Below are positions 1-5,859 of a DNA stretch of 7,080 nucleotides, piece after piece. The stretch lies in assembly GCA_964630925.1 (NCBI GenBank), contig CAZVZK010000283.1:1-7080 (forward strand), written 5' to 3'. Each line of letters begins with the position of its first letter. The stretch's first letter is position 1. This stretch comes from RGDT01 sp964630925 (GTDB lineage Bacteria > Planctomycetota > Planctomycetia > Gemmatales > Gemmataceae). A model generated the notes under the pieces. That model saw only the letters and a list, made by a program, of their open reading frames with translations, searched no databases and was not told where the DNA came from. The position numbers and the translations under genes were made by a program.

Positions 1-999
1 CTGGAAGCGGCGCTCCAGGGCGGCGTCCTTCTCGACGTGCTTGCGGTACTCGTCGAGCGTGGTCGCGCCGATGCAGTGCAATTCGCCGCGCGCCAGCATC
101 GGCTTGAGGAGGTTGCCGGCGTCCATCGCGCCCTCGGCCTTGCCCGCGCCGACGATGGTGTGCATCTCGTCGATGAACAGGATGATCTGCCCCTCGGCGG
201 ACTTCACCTCGTTGAGGACAGCCTTGAGACGCTCCTCGAACTCGCCGCGGAACTTGGCCCCGGCGATGAGGGCGCCCATGTCCAGCGCGATGATGCGCCG
301 GTCCTTCAGGCCCTCGGGGACATCGCCCTGAACAATCCGACGGCTCAATCCTTCAACAATCGCCGTCTTACCCACGCCCGGCTCGCCGATGAGGACGGGG
401 TTGTTCTTGGTGCGGCGCGACAGCACCTGCACCGTCCGGCGGATCTCCTCGTCGCGTCCGATGACGGGGTCGAGTTTGTTCTCGCGCGCCATCTGCGTGA
501 GGTCGCGGCCGTACTTCTCCAGCGCCTGGTAGGTCTCCTCGGCGTTGGGGCTGGTGATGCGCGTGTTACCGCGGACCGCCTTGATGGCGGCGAGGGCGCG
601 GTCCTTCGACAGGCCGGCGTCCTTGAGGACGCGGCCCGCCGCCCCGCCGTCCGCGATGAGGGCGAGGAGGAGGTGCTCGACGGAGACGTACTCGTCTTTG
701 AACGGCTTGGCCTCGTCCTCGGCGGCGAGGAAGATGCGGTTGAGGCGCGGCCCGGGGTTGGGGTCGCCGCCGCCGGAGACCTTGGGCATCTTGGCCAGCT
801 CGCGGCCGATGGCGTCGCGGAGGTCGGCGGGCTTGAGGTCGGCCTTGCGCAGGACGGCGGGGACGACGCCGCCGTCCTGGTCGAGGAGGGCGGAGAGGAG
901 GTGCTCGGGCTCGATGGCGGACTGCCCGCCGCGCGTGGCGACGGCGCGTGCGGCGAGGATCGCCTCACGGGCCTTCTCGGTGAAACGGTCGATGTTCAT
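1..999 (-). CDS. clpB: ATP-dependent chaperone ClpB, N-terminal part (3' end outside window)
   Basis: ClpB is a cytoplasmic hexameric AAA+ disaggregase that rescues aggregated proteins together with DnaK/DnaJ/GrpE. The 333 visible residues start MNIDRFTEKAREAIL and contain the Clp_N double-repeat domain (about 1-145), then the first AAA+ domain with Walker A GEPGVGKT (about 204-211), Walker B IILFIDEMH (about 270-278), a sensor-1 region with IGATTLDEYR, and the arginine-finger segment ALERRF at the window edge. The middle coiled coil and second AAA+ domain lie beyond position 1. The order and positions match full-length ClpB of about 860 residues. Walker A starts at nearly the same residue as in E. 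coli ClpB, which supports this start. The ATG at 997-999 is preceded by AAGGAGGT (1010-1017) with an 11-nt spacer after AGGAGG. ClpA/ClpC are alternatives, but the sequence around Walker A/B and GATTLDEYRK is ClpB-like. No frameshift is seen. Confidence 0.96.
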   Translation of the reverse strand, partial: MNIDRFTEKAREAILAARAVATRGGQSAIEPEHLLSALLDQDGGVVPAVLRKADLKPADLRDAIGRELAKMPKVSGGGDPNPGPRLNRIFLAAEDEAKPFKDEYVSVEHLLLALIADGGAAGRVLKDAGLSKDRALAAIKAVRGNTRITSPNAEETYQALEKYGRDLTQMARENKLDPVIGRDEEIRRTVQVLSRRTKNNPVLIGEPGVGKTAIVEGLSRRIVQGDVPEGLKDRRIIALDMGALIAGAKFRGEFEERLKAVLNEVKSAEGQIILFIDEMHTIVGAGKAEGAMDAGNLLKPMLARGELHCIGATTLDEYRKHVEKDAALERRFQ

Positions 1000-1038
1000 G
1001 GGGTCGGGCACCTCCTTTTGAGATGTGTGGAGGGGGAA

Positions 1039-1054
1039 TGCAAGGGGCGTGCCA
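1039..1054 (-). promoter_or_regulatory. Sigma-54 (-24/-12) promoter of clpB
   Basis: Read on the minus strand, the site is TGGCACGCCCCTTGCA. It matches the sigma-54 consensus TGGCACG-N4-TTGCW at every defined position, and is preceded by T (a Y is preferred). GG falls at 1053/1052 (-25/-24) and GC at 1041/1040 (-13/-12), the required 11-bp step. The predicted transcription start is near 1028, giving a leader of about 29 nt that contains the Shine-Dalgarno (1010-1017) and ends at the clpB ATG. Use of this promoter would need RpoN and an AAA+ enhancer-binding activator, neither of which is in the window. Function is inferred from sequence and position. Confidence 0.75.
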
Positions 1055-1132
1055 ACACGCGACGAGTGCGGACAGATCGCGCAACATCATGGGGGTTAAT
1101 GATTTGCCTTGATCGAACCGGGAGCCGCTGGT

Positions 1133-1172
1133 GTGTGCGGAGGTGCCAAGATGGCTTGTCGAAGTGTGCGGA
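1133..1172. repeat. Two direct GTGTGCGGA repeats upstream of clpB
   Basis: The plus-strand 9-mer GTGTGCGGA occurs at 1133-1141 and again at 1164-1172, exactly 31 bp apart (about three helical turns). A one-mismatch copy, GAGTGCGGA, lies at 1064-1072. The two exact copies are centred roughly 110 and 140 bp upstream of the predicted clpB start, where activators of sigma-54 promoters often bind. They could be activator sites or chance repeats. Enhancer-binding-protein sites are usually inverted repeats, which argues against the first reading. Confidence 0.3.
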
Positions 1173-1175
1173 AGG

Positions 1176-2489
1176 TCAGCACCAGACGCCGAAGCGGGAG
1201 CGGAGGGCGGCCAGGGCGCGGCCGGAGAGGTTGTGGCCGAAGATGCACAGGGAGCGGAGCCTGTTGAGGAACGGCGAGGCGATGAGGGCGTCCGCCGCCG
1301 CGTCGCTGAACTTGAAGCGGCCGGGGCTGATATCGAGGACTTCCAGGCCGGCGAGGTGGGGGGAGCTGGCGATGGCCAGGATGGCATCATCCTCCAAGGA
1401 CACGCCGTGGAACCGCAGCTCCTTCAGCCTCGTGATATCCGGTTGGTTGACGAGGTGGATGATGTCGTCGGTGTTGACTTCGGTGTAGGAGAGATCGAGG
1501 GCCGTCAGGGCGGGGAACGCAGGCGAGACGAGGTGCGGGACGGTCTCGGGGCCGTGGATCGGGTTGCCCGTCAGGTCGAGGCTCCAGAGGTGCGGCCAGG
1601 TGACGGAGGCGAGGGTGCGTATGCCCCCCTCTTCGCCGGCGTCGTTGTAGCCGAATCGCAGGGTACGCAGCTCCGGTGATCGGCAATCCACCAGGACGGC
1701 CAGGCCGTCGTCGCCAGTGTGGCAGTTGAGGAGGGTGAGGGAGCGGAGAGCGGGGCTGCGAAGACGTGGGGCGAGATGCCGGAGGCCCGAGTCAGGCAGC
1801 GTCACGTAGTGCAGGGCCAACACCTCGAGCGACGATCCTCCCTCTTGCCCAAGAGCGTGAGCCCACCCATCACTCAGCGCGATGGCCCCCTCAAACGAGA
1901 ACCCGGACAGCGCCGGCAACCCCTTCAGGACACGGCCCAGCCAATACGGCCCAGGATCGGAACCTCCCACAAGCCGCAAGGACACGAGCTCGCCGAGGTG
2001 TGGGGCGTCGTGGATCGCCTGCCAGTCGTCGTCGTTGTGAGCCCCATTCCCCATCTCTACAGCCCGGAGATGCCGTAACGCGCGACACCGGACCAGCTCC
2101 TTCCACGCGCCGCCGTCGTTCTCGAACGTCGCCTCGCGGATGGTCGGGAACTTCTCGACGAGCTTCCCGCCGAGCTTGATGAAGTTCCGCGCCGTCACCT
2201 TCACGCCGTGCGGCAGGCCCTTACGGAACACGGAGCGGTCTCGCGCCCCGCCCGGCAACTCGGCGAGCCAGGCCTCCTTGTTGGCCATCCACAGCGCCTC
2301 CTGCCGCTGCCACAGCGACGGCGGGCAGCGCCACTTGCCGCCCTGTGCCTCGACCTTCACCTGCACGCGGACGAACTCCGCCCGCGCCGAGTCGCCGTGC
2401 TCCTCCAGCCAGTCGGCGTAGACGAGCCGGAGGGCGTCGTCGTCCGGCGACGCGGCAATGGCGTGCAGCAGGCTCTCGCGGTCTGTCAT
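1176..2489 (-). CDS. TIGR02996-domain leucine-rich-repeat protein
   Basis: This 437-residue protein has unknown function. Residues 1-43 (MTDRESLLHAIAASPDDDALRLVYADWLEEHGD...) are a clear TIGR02996 domain, a short planctomycete/myxobacterial-type N-terminus that commonly precedes LRR repeats. Residues about 45-150 are a linker. From about 185 to the end there are degenerate ribonuclease-inhibitor-type leucine-rich repeats, with units such as LRSLTLLNCHTGDDGLAVL, LWSLDLTGNPIHGPETV and LTALDLSYTEVNTDDI. There is no signal peptide or membrane segment, so it is likely a cytoplasmic protein-interaction scaffold (inference). A longer in-frame start exists at 2576, but the family domain begins at the ATG at 2487-2489, and the longer form would run into the first codons of the divergent gene. 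Only a weak GAGGG stands about 12 nt upstream. It lies upstream of clpB on the same strand, but 176 bp and a separate promoter suggest independent transcription. Confidence 0.88.
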   Translation of the reverse strand: MTDRESLLHAIAASPDDDALRLVYADWLEEHGDSARAEFVRVQVKVEAQGGKWRCPPSLWQRQEALWMANKEAWLAELPGGARDRSVFRKGLPHGVKVTARNFIKLGGKLVEKFPTIREATFENDGGAWKELVRCRALRHLRAVEMGNGAHNDDDWQAIHDAPHLGELVSLRLVGGSDPGPYWLGRVLKGLPALSGFSFEGAIALSDGWAHALGQEGGSSLEVLALHYVTLPDSGLRHLAPRLRSPALRSLTLLNCHTGDDGLAVLVDCRSPELRTLRFGYNDAGEEGGIRTLASVTWPHLWSLDLTGNPIHGPETVPHLVSPAFPALTALDLSYTEVNTDDIIHLVNQPDITRLKELRFHGVSLEDDAILAIASSPHLAGLEVLDISPGRFKFSDAAADALIASPFLNRLRSLCIFGHNLSGRALAALRSRFGVWC

Positions 2490-2497
2490 GTGCCGGC

Positions 2498-2527
2498 TTG
2501 CCCTCGGGGCGGGTGGCGCGGTAGCAT
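2498..2527 (+). promoter_or_regulatory. Candidate sigma-70-like promoter of Uma2 copy 1
   Basis: TTGCCC (2498-2503) and TAGCAT (2522-2527) are separated by 18 bp. The -10 matches TATAAT at 4 of 6 positions and the -35 matches at its TTG. The main support is that the second Uma2 gene has the same arrangement (TTGCGG, 17 bp, TAGCAT), with CGCGGTAGCATC identical in both, and in each case a GGAGG Shine-Dalgarno a short distance downstream. It overlaps the leader of the divergent LRR gene. Confidence 0.45.
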
Positions 2528-2550
2528 CCAAGGCATACGGAGGATGATAC

Positions 2551-3300
2551 ATGACACCGGCAGCCACCGCACCCACCCCCTGGACGCCGGCAGATCGGGA
2601 GTTCCACCGCTTTAGCGTGGACGACTACTCCCGGATGATCGACGAGGGCGTCTTCCACCCTGACGACCGTTGCGAGCTGCTCGAAGGGCTGGTCGTGCTG
2701 AAGTGGCCGCCGTGGGGCCACACCACCTGGATCGGGGACCAGTACAGGTGGAGTGTGGATCAGTACCACCGGATGGCCGACCTGGGTATTCTGACGAGGA
2801 AGCACCGCGTCACCCTGCTGGAGGGCCTCCTGGTTCGCAAGATGACCATGCACCCGCCCCACGCCCATGCACAGGAGAAGTGCTACAAACGCCTCCTCTT
2901 CCTGCTCGCCGTCCTCGGCTGGACCGTGCGGGGCGAGAAGCCGATCACCCTCGGCGGCAGCGAACCGGAGCCGGACGTCTCCGTCGCCCGCGGATCGGAT
3001 GACGACTACGCCGCCCGACATCCGCGCCCCGCCGACCTGGGCCTGCTCGTCGAGGTCGCCGACTCTTCACTTCGAGATGACCGCGTCGATTCCGCTCGCT
3101 TCTACGCCGAGGCCGGCATCCCCGTCTACTGGATCGTCAACCTCATCGACCGCCAGATCGAGGTGTTGACCCGACCTTCCGGCCCCTGCGCCGCCCCCGC
3201 CTACGCCCACCAGCAAGTCTTCCTGCCAGGCCAGGCCGTCCCCGTGATCCTCGATGGAGTCACCGTCGGGCACCTCGCCGTTGATGACCTGCTGCCGTGA
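2551..3300 (+). CDS. Uma2-family (DUF820) restriction-endonuclease-like protein, copy 1
   Basis: This 249-residue member of the Uma2 family (PD-(D/E)XK-like fold, biological role unknown) is common in planctomycetes and cyanobacteria. The core runs from about 100 to the end: SEPEPDVSVARG (D142), LGLLVEVAD (E168) and FYAEAGIPVYWIVNLIDRQIEVL. The lysine normally found between VEV and the YxxAGI motif is replaced by Ser181, so nuclease activity is doubtful. The N-terminal family motif occurs twice in tandem, at about 21-51 (FSVDDYSRM...CELLEGLVVLK) and 67-97 (WSVDQYHRM...TLLEGLLVRK), in register 46 residues apart. The ATG at 2551 follows GGAGG (2539-2543) with a 7-nt gap. It is divergent from the LRR gene (61-bp gap) and convergent with the metalloprotease gene (7-bp gap). 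It is a paralog of the gene starting at 6384. Confidence 0.9.
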   Translation: MTPAATAPTPWTPADREFHRFSVDDYSRMIDEGVFHPDDRCELLEGLVVLKWPPWGHTTWIGDQYRWSVDQYHRMADLGILTRKHRVTLLEGLLVRKMTMHPPHAHAQEKCYKRLLFLLAVLGWTVRGEKPITLGGSEPEPDVSVARGSDDDYAARHPRPADLGLLVEVADSSLRDDRVDSARFYAEAGIPVYWIVNLIDRQIEVLTRPSGPCAAPAYAHQQVFLPGQAVPVILDGVTVGHLAVDDLLP

Positions 3301-3310
3301 CGCGGCGTCA
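3298..3310. repeat. Perfect 13-bp palindrome joining two convergent stop codons
   Basis: TGACGC-G-GCGTCA begins with the TGA stop of Uma2 copy 1 (3298-3300) and ends with the TGA stop of the minus-strand metalloprotease gene (3308-3310). As RNA it could form a 5-bp stem with a CGG triloop, identical from either side. There is no T-tract on either strand, so it is at best a weak bidirectional terminator or a chance symmetry. Confidence 0.4.
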
Positions 3311-4297
3311 TCCGCCCCCTTCCAACGCCCGGAGCGTCCTGCCGCCGGGGTCCACGCGGCCGTCGGGCGTCGCCACGCCCAGCCGGGACTTCTGGAACGA
3401 TCGGATGCGCCGCACCATCTCGGCGTCGCAGACGCCCGTGGCCATCAGTGGCGACATCCTCGCGCCCGACCACAGGTTGAGCAAGATCTGAACGACGCGG
3501 ACGTCGTCCGGCCGGTTGTTCGCGCCCTCGCCGACGGATTCCCGGATCGACGGGGGCCCGGCGGCCGGGGCGGGCGGGGCCGCGCCGCCCACCGGGCCCA
3601 GGAGACGCGTGAGGGCGGCGCGGTCGCCGGGTGTCAGCCGCGCGGGGCGGATGAAGTACCACATGAAGGCGTAGGCCGGCTGCTCACTCGCCCCGACGTG
3701 GATCGACGAGCCGTAATTCGCATCCTGGACGGTAGGCGGCGCGAGGGACGCGTCGAAGGCGACGTGCCCCAGCTCGTGAAGCAGCGTGTAGACCCCGCGG
3801 CGCGTGTCACCCTTGGCCTCGTGCATGGCGGCGTGGGTGATCTCGATCCGCTCGCCCGCCTCGGTGATCCCGCCGCGTGTCCGTTCCGCCCTCATGTTCG
3901 CGCCCGCGCTGAGCAGCGTGGCGGCGCCAGGGCGGCCCGAAGGGTCCCACGCCTGCCCGGTCCAGTCCACGCAGACGATGCCGTTCCGGCGGCGGATGAA
4001 TTCGCGGATGAAGTGCTCGGGCAGCCGGTCGAGGACGCCCTTGATCACACGCAGCTCGCCGGCGGAGACGTTCCGGACCGAGACGCCCCGGACGAGCGTC
4101 TCCGGGATCACCGGGACGTCGACCACCACCTCCTCGTACTTCTTCCCCAGCGCCTGGTGGACGACCACCCGGTGCCCCTCTTCCGTGATGAATGCCGGCG
4201 GACGCGAGCCGGGCGCGGACAACACACGGCGGCAGGTGTGGACGTCGATGAGCGTTTTACGCTCCGGCTCCAACTGGGCATACACGGTGAATGGCAT
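3308..4297 (-). CDS. Putative HExxH zinc metalloprotease with C-terminal peptidoglycan-binding-like domain
   Basis: This 329-residue protein has three parts. Residues 1-150 match no family I recognise; they include VLDRLPEHFIREF and a GIVCVDW segment. Residues 165-216 hold the zincin signature HELGH (174-178) in YTLLHELGHVAFD, followed by SEQPAYAFMWYF. There Glu205, 27 residues after the second histidine, is a plausible third zinc ligand in a gluzincin-like E-x-x-A-x-x-F-x-x-Y pattern. After a Pro/Ala-rich linker (236-250), residues 254-326 (VGEGANNRPDDVRVVQILLN ... IRSFQ ... PDGRVDPGGRTL) form a peptidoglycan-binding-like domain of the type found on cell-wall hydrolases and secretion-associated enzymes. 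No Sec signal peptide or membrane helix is visible. The ATG at 4295-4297 is 18 bp after the amidase stop, so the two are probably co-transcribed. The substrate is unknown: peptide cross-links of the wall or proteins are both possible. Confidence 0.82.
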   Translation of the reverse strand: MPFTVYAQLEPERKTLIDVHTCRRVLSAPGSRPPAFITEEGHRVVVHQALGKKYEEVVVDVPVIPETLVRGVSVRNVSAGELRVIKGVLDRLPEHFIREFIRRRNGIVCVDWTGQAWDPSGRPGAATLLSAGANMRAERTRGGITEAGERIEITHAAMHEAKGDTRRGVYTLLHELGHVAFDASLAPPTVQDANYGSSIHVGASEQPAYAFMWYFIRPARLTPGDRAALTRLLGPVGGAAPPAPAAGPPSIRESVGEGANNRPDDVRVVQILLNLWSGARMSPLMATGVCDAEMVRRIRSFQKSRLGVATPDGRVDPGGRTLRALEGGG

Positions 4298-4315
4298 GGC
4301 GTGCCCCCCAGAGGT

Positions 4316-4864
4316 TCAGCCCGGCAGGTCGAAGAACCAGACGGCGTCGGCACGCCCGAAGAGGGAGGTCCCGGCGGCGGCGTCGCCGCCGGCGGGGACG
4401 TGGATGACGTCGTTGTAATACCTGTCGCCGGTCCACAGGTCGATGTGGTCCCCCACCCGCGGGCCGTCGTCCTCGCGGCTGAAGCAGTTGTTGAAGTAGA
4501 TGACGCCCTTGCGGCCGAGCACCCCGGCGCGTGCGTCGGCCAGCGTCGCCCCGCGGTACAGCGTCGGCGCCCCCCACAAGGAGCGCAGGTAGGACGCCAG
4601 CTCCCCCGCGCCGAGGACGTGGGGCATGGTCGGGCCGCAGGCCCGGCGGCCTCGGTGGACCCGCGCCTGAGGACTGAAGGCGTCCATGCCGAAGCCGCAC
4701 CGACACAGGGCGATGCTCATCCGCACGGCGCACTGGTTGGTGACGCCCGCCTTGCACGGGGCGGGGTCGGCCCGGTAATCGAAGTACGCCAACTGGAGCA
4801 GAGAGTAGGCGGGCTTGACCGCGCTCATTCTCACCTTCGACAGCATGGCCGAGAAGTCCGGCAT
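4316..4864 (-). CDS. Tae4-type (T6SS amidase effector 4 family) peptidoglycan amidase
   Basis: Tae4 enzymes are NlpC/P60-like cysteine amidases that cut peptide stems of peptidoglycan; the best known are type VI secretion effectors. This 182-residue protein has the family hallmarks. TNQCAVRMSIAL carries the nucleophile candidate Cys45 with the diagnostic CAxRMS context, GRKGVIYFNNCF lies mid-domain, and GDHIDLWTG carries the catalytic histidine candidate His140 with Asp142. Its length is normal for Tae4. The ATG at 4862-4864 is preceded by GGAGG with a 9-nt gap. An in-frame start at 4969 would add 35 unrelated residues and overlap the divergent gene, so it is rejected. There is no signal peptide, as is usual for T6SS cargo. 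No Hcp, VgrG, PAAR or small secreted Tai4-like immunity gene is visible nearby. The next gene 18 bp downstream is the peptidoglycan-binding metalloprotease, which suggests a joint cell-wall role (inference). Confidence 0.88.
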   Translation of the reverse strand: MPDFSAMLSKVRMSAVKPAYSLLQLAYFDYRADPAPCKAGVTNQCAVRMSIALCRCGFGMDAFSPQARVHRGRRACGPTMPHVLGAGELASYLRSLWGAPTLYRGATLADARAGVLGRKGVIYFNNCFSREDDGPRVGDHIDLWTGDRYYNDVIHVPAGGDAAAGTSLFGRADAVWFFDLPG

Positions 4865-4916
4865 GGCCGATGCCCTCCACTGTCCTCCCCCGGCGGCCGC
4901 CCTATCATCCCCTCCA

Positions 4917-4947
4917 GAATACCCTGCCCAGCGCGGGGGAGGTATTC
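4917..4947. promoter_or_regulatory. Candidate operator: inverted repeat GAATACC-N17-GGTATTC
   Basis: A perfect 7-bp inverted repeat, GAATACC (4917-4923) and GGTATTC (4941-4947), sits inside the 103-bp gap between the divergent amidase (start 4864) and LuxR-type regulator (start 4968). The half-site centres are 24 bp apart, a little over two helical turns, which fits one dimer per half or a large dimer spanning both. The spacer is GC-rich while the half-sites are among the few AT-containing stretches here. A role as binding site for the adjacent regulator is inference. Confidence 0.45.
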
Positions 4948-4967
4948 CCCTGAACGGGGTAACGGCC

Positions 4968-5768
4968 ATGAGTAAGTCCCGCCGCCTCCGCCTCGCCGAC
5001 CTGCGTGCCCTCTACCTCCTCGTCGGCGAGTGCCGCGAGGTGGGCGCCGACCCCGTCCTCTGGCGCAGGCACCTCCTCGACGGCTTGCGCCGCCAGCTCG
5101 GCGGCTCCGTCGCCCTGTCCTTCGAGTTCGACGGCGGCGAATCGGGCCCGCGCCCCGTCCTCATCGAGGAGTCCGGCTGGCCCGCCGAGAGCGACCGCCG
5201 CCACTTCTGGGGCTTCCTCCGCGAAGGCCCGCTGTCCCGGTTCCCCCTCGTGACGCCCATCATGGGCTGCGGGGAGGAGCTGTTCACCCGCGACCGCCGC
5301 CGGATCCTAACCCCACGCGTCTGGGACGGCGACCCCGTCGTCAACGAGTACGTCCGCCCCTCCGGCGCCGAGGAGATGCTGCTGTCGATCCACCTCCCGG
5401 CCGGGGGCGGCACGGGCCACCTGCTGAACATCTCCCGCCCGCCCGGCCCACCCTTCGGGGCGCGCGAGCGCCGCCTGCTGCACCTGTGCCACCGCGAGAT
5501 CGCGGCCATGCGCGGCGGGCGGCTCGCCGGCGCCACCTCGCCGTCGCCGGCGGCCCTGCCGCCCCGCCTGCGCCAGGTGCTACGCTGCCTGCTGGAGGGC
5601 GACGGCGAGAAGCAGGCGGCCGCGAGGCTGGGCATCGCCTCCTCCACCGTCCACGTCCACGTCAAGCGGCTGTACCGCGCCCTGGGGGTCAGCAGCCGGG
5701 GGGAGCTGCTGGCCCGCTGGGTGCCCATGTTGCCATCGTTGGCCGCGATCCCCGATGACGCCCGATGA
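4968..5768 (+). CDS. LuxR-type helix-turn-helix transcriptional regulator
   Basis: This 266-residue protein has a C-terminal LuxR/GerE-type HTH at about 197-252 (LPPRLRQVLRCLLEGDGEKQAAARLG...STVHVHVKRLYRALGVSSRGELLARWV). It keeps the usual G/E-K-Q-A-A-x-x-L-x-I and T-V-x-x-H-V-x-x-(I/L)-Y-x-x-L-G-V pattern. The N-terminal 190 residues (LYLLVGECREVGADPVLWRRHLLDGL...) are a presumed sensory region, possibly GAF-like. I see no receiver aspartate pocket, autoinducer-binding signature or signal peptide, so the ligand is unknown. The frame is open from an ATG at 4815, but codons before 4968 run through the divergent promoter region, and the protein reads naturally from MSKSRRLRLADL. The Shine-Dalgarno is poor (GGGGT about 8 nt upstream), hinting at low or controlled translation. 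It is divergent from the amidase/metalloprotease pair and likely regulates itself and that pair. Confidence 0.88.
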   Translation: MSKSRRLRLADLRALYLLVGECREVGADPVLWRRHLLDGLRRQLGGSVALSFEFDGGESGPRPVLIEESGWPAESDRRHFWGFLREGPLSRFPLVTPIMGCGEELFTRDRRRILTPRVWDGDPVVNEYVRPSGAEEMLLSIHLPAGGGTGHLLNISRPPGPPFGARERRLLHLCHREIAAMRGGRLAGATSPSPAALPPRLRQVLRCLLEGDGEKQAAARLGIASSTVHVHVKRLYRALGVSSRGELLARWVPMLPSLAAIPDDAR

Positions 5769-5859
5769 GCCGCTGCCGTGACACGCCGGGCGTGGCCGCA
5801 CCCTCCCACCGGGCTATACCGACATCAGACACACTCCACCAACCCCGGGAGGCCGGACC

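Noticed and set aside
1141..1151. Second sigma-54-like site (TGGCACC on the minus strand)
   Set aside because: The -24 half is present but there is no TTGC at the -12 spacing.
1000..1175. CIRCE element or heat-shock sigma-32 promoter for clpB
   Set aside because: No TTAGCACTC-N9-GAGTGCTAA repeat is present. A CCCCCATGATG on the minus strand resembles a sigma-32 -10, but no CTTGAA-like -35 stands at the right distance.
37..1488. 483-residue open frame on the plus strand
   Set aside because: It is antisense to clpB and the end of the LRR gene, with no family features and no ribosome-binding site.
2490..2576. Longer N-terminus of the LRR protein from 2576
   Set aside because: The TIGR02996 domain begins at the ATG at 2489, and the extension reads through the divergent promoter and into Uma2 copy 1.
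2221..3021. 266-residue open frame on the minus strand
   Set aside because: It overlaps both the Uma2 copy 1 and LRR coding regions in the wrong frame; the composition is shadow-like.
4865..4969. Longer N-terminus of the amidase from an ATG at 4969
   Set aside because: The extra 35 residues are unrelated to the family and overlap the divergent regulator's start; the ATG at 4864 has a proper Shine-Dalgarno.
3254..4975. 573-residue open frame on the plus strand
   Set aside because: It lies opposite the metalloprotease and amidase genes, whose motifs are clear. The translation is low-complexity Arg/Gly/Val/Asp-rich with no recognisable domain, a typical GC-driven shadow.
5782..5794. Terminator after the LuxR-type gene
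   Set aside because: CACGC-CGG-GCGTG is only a 5-bp stem and is not followed by a T-run, so it is not convincing as an intrinsic terminator.
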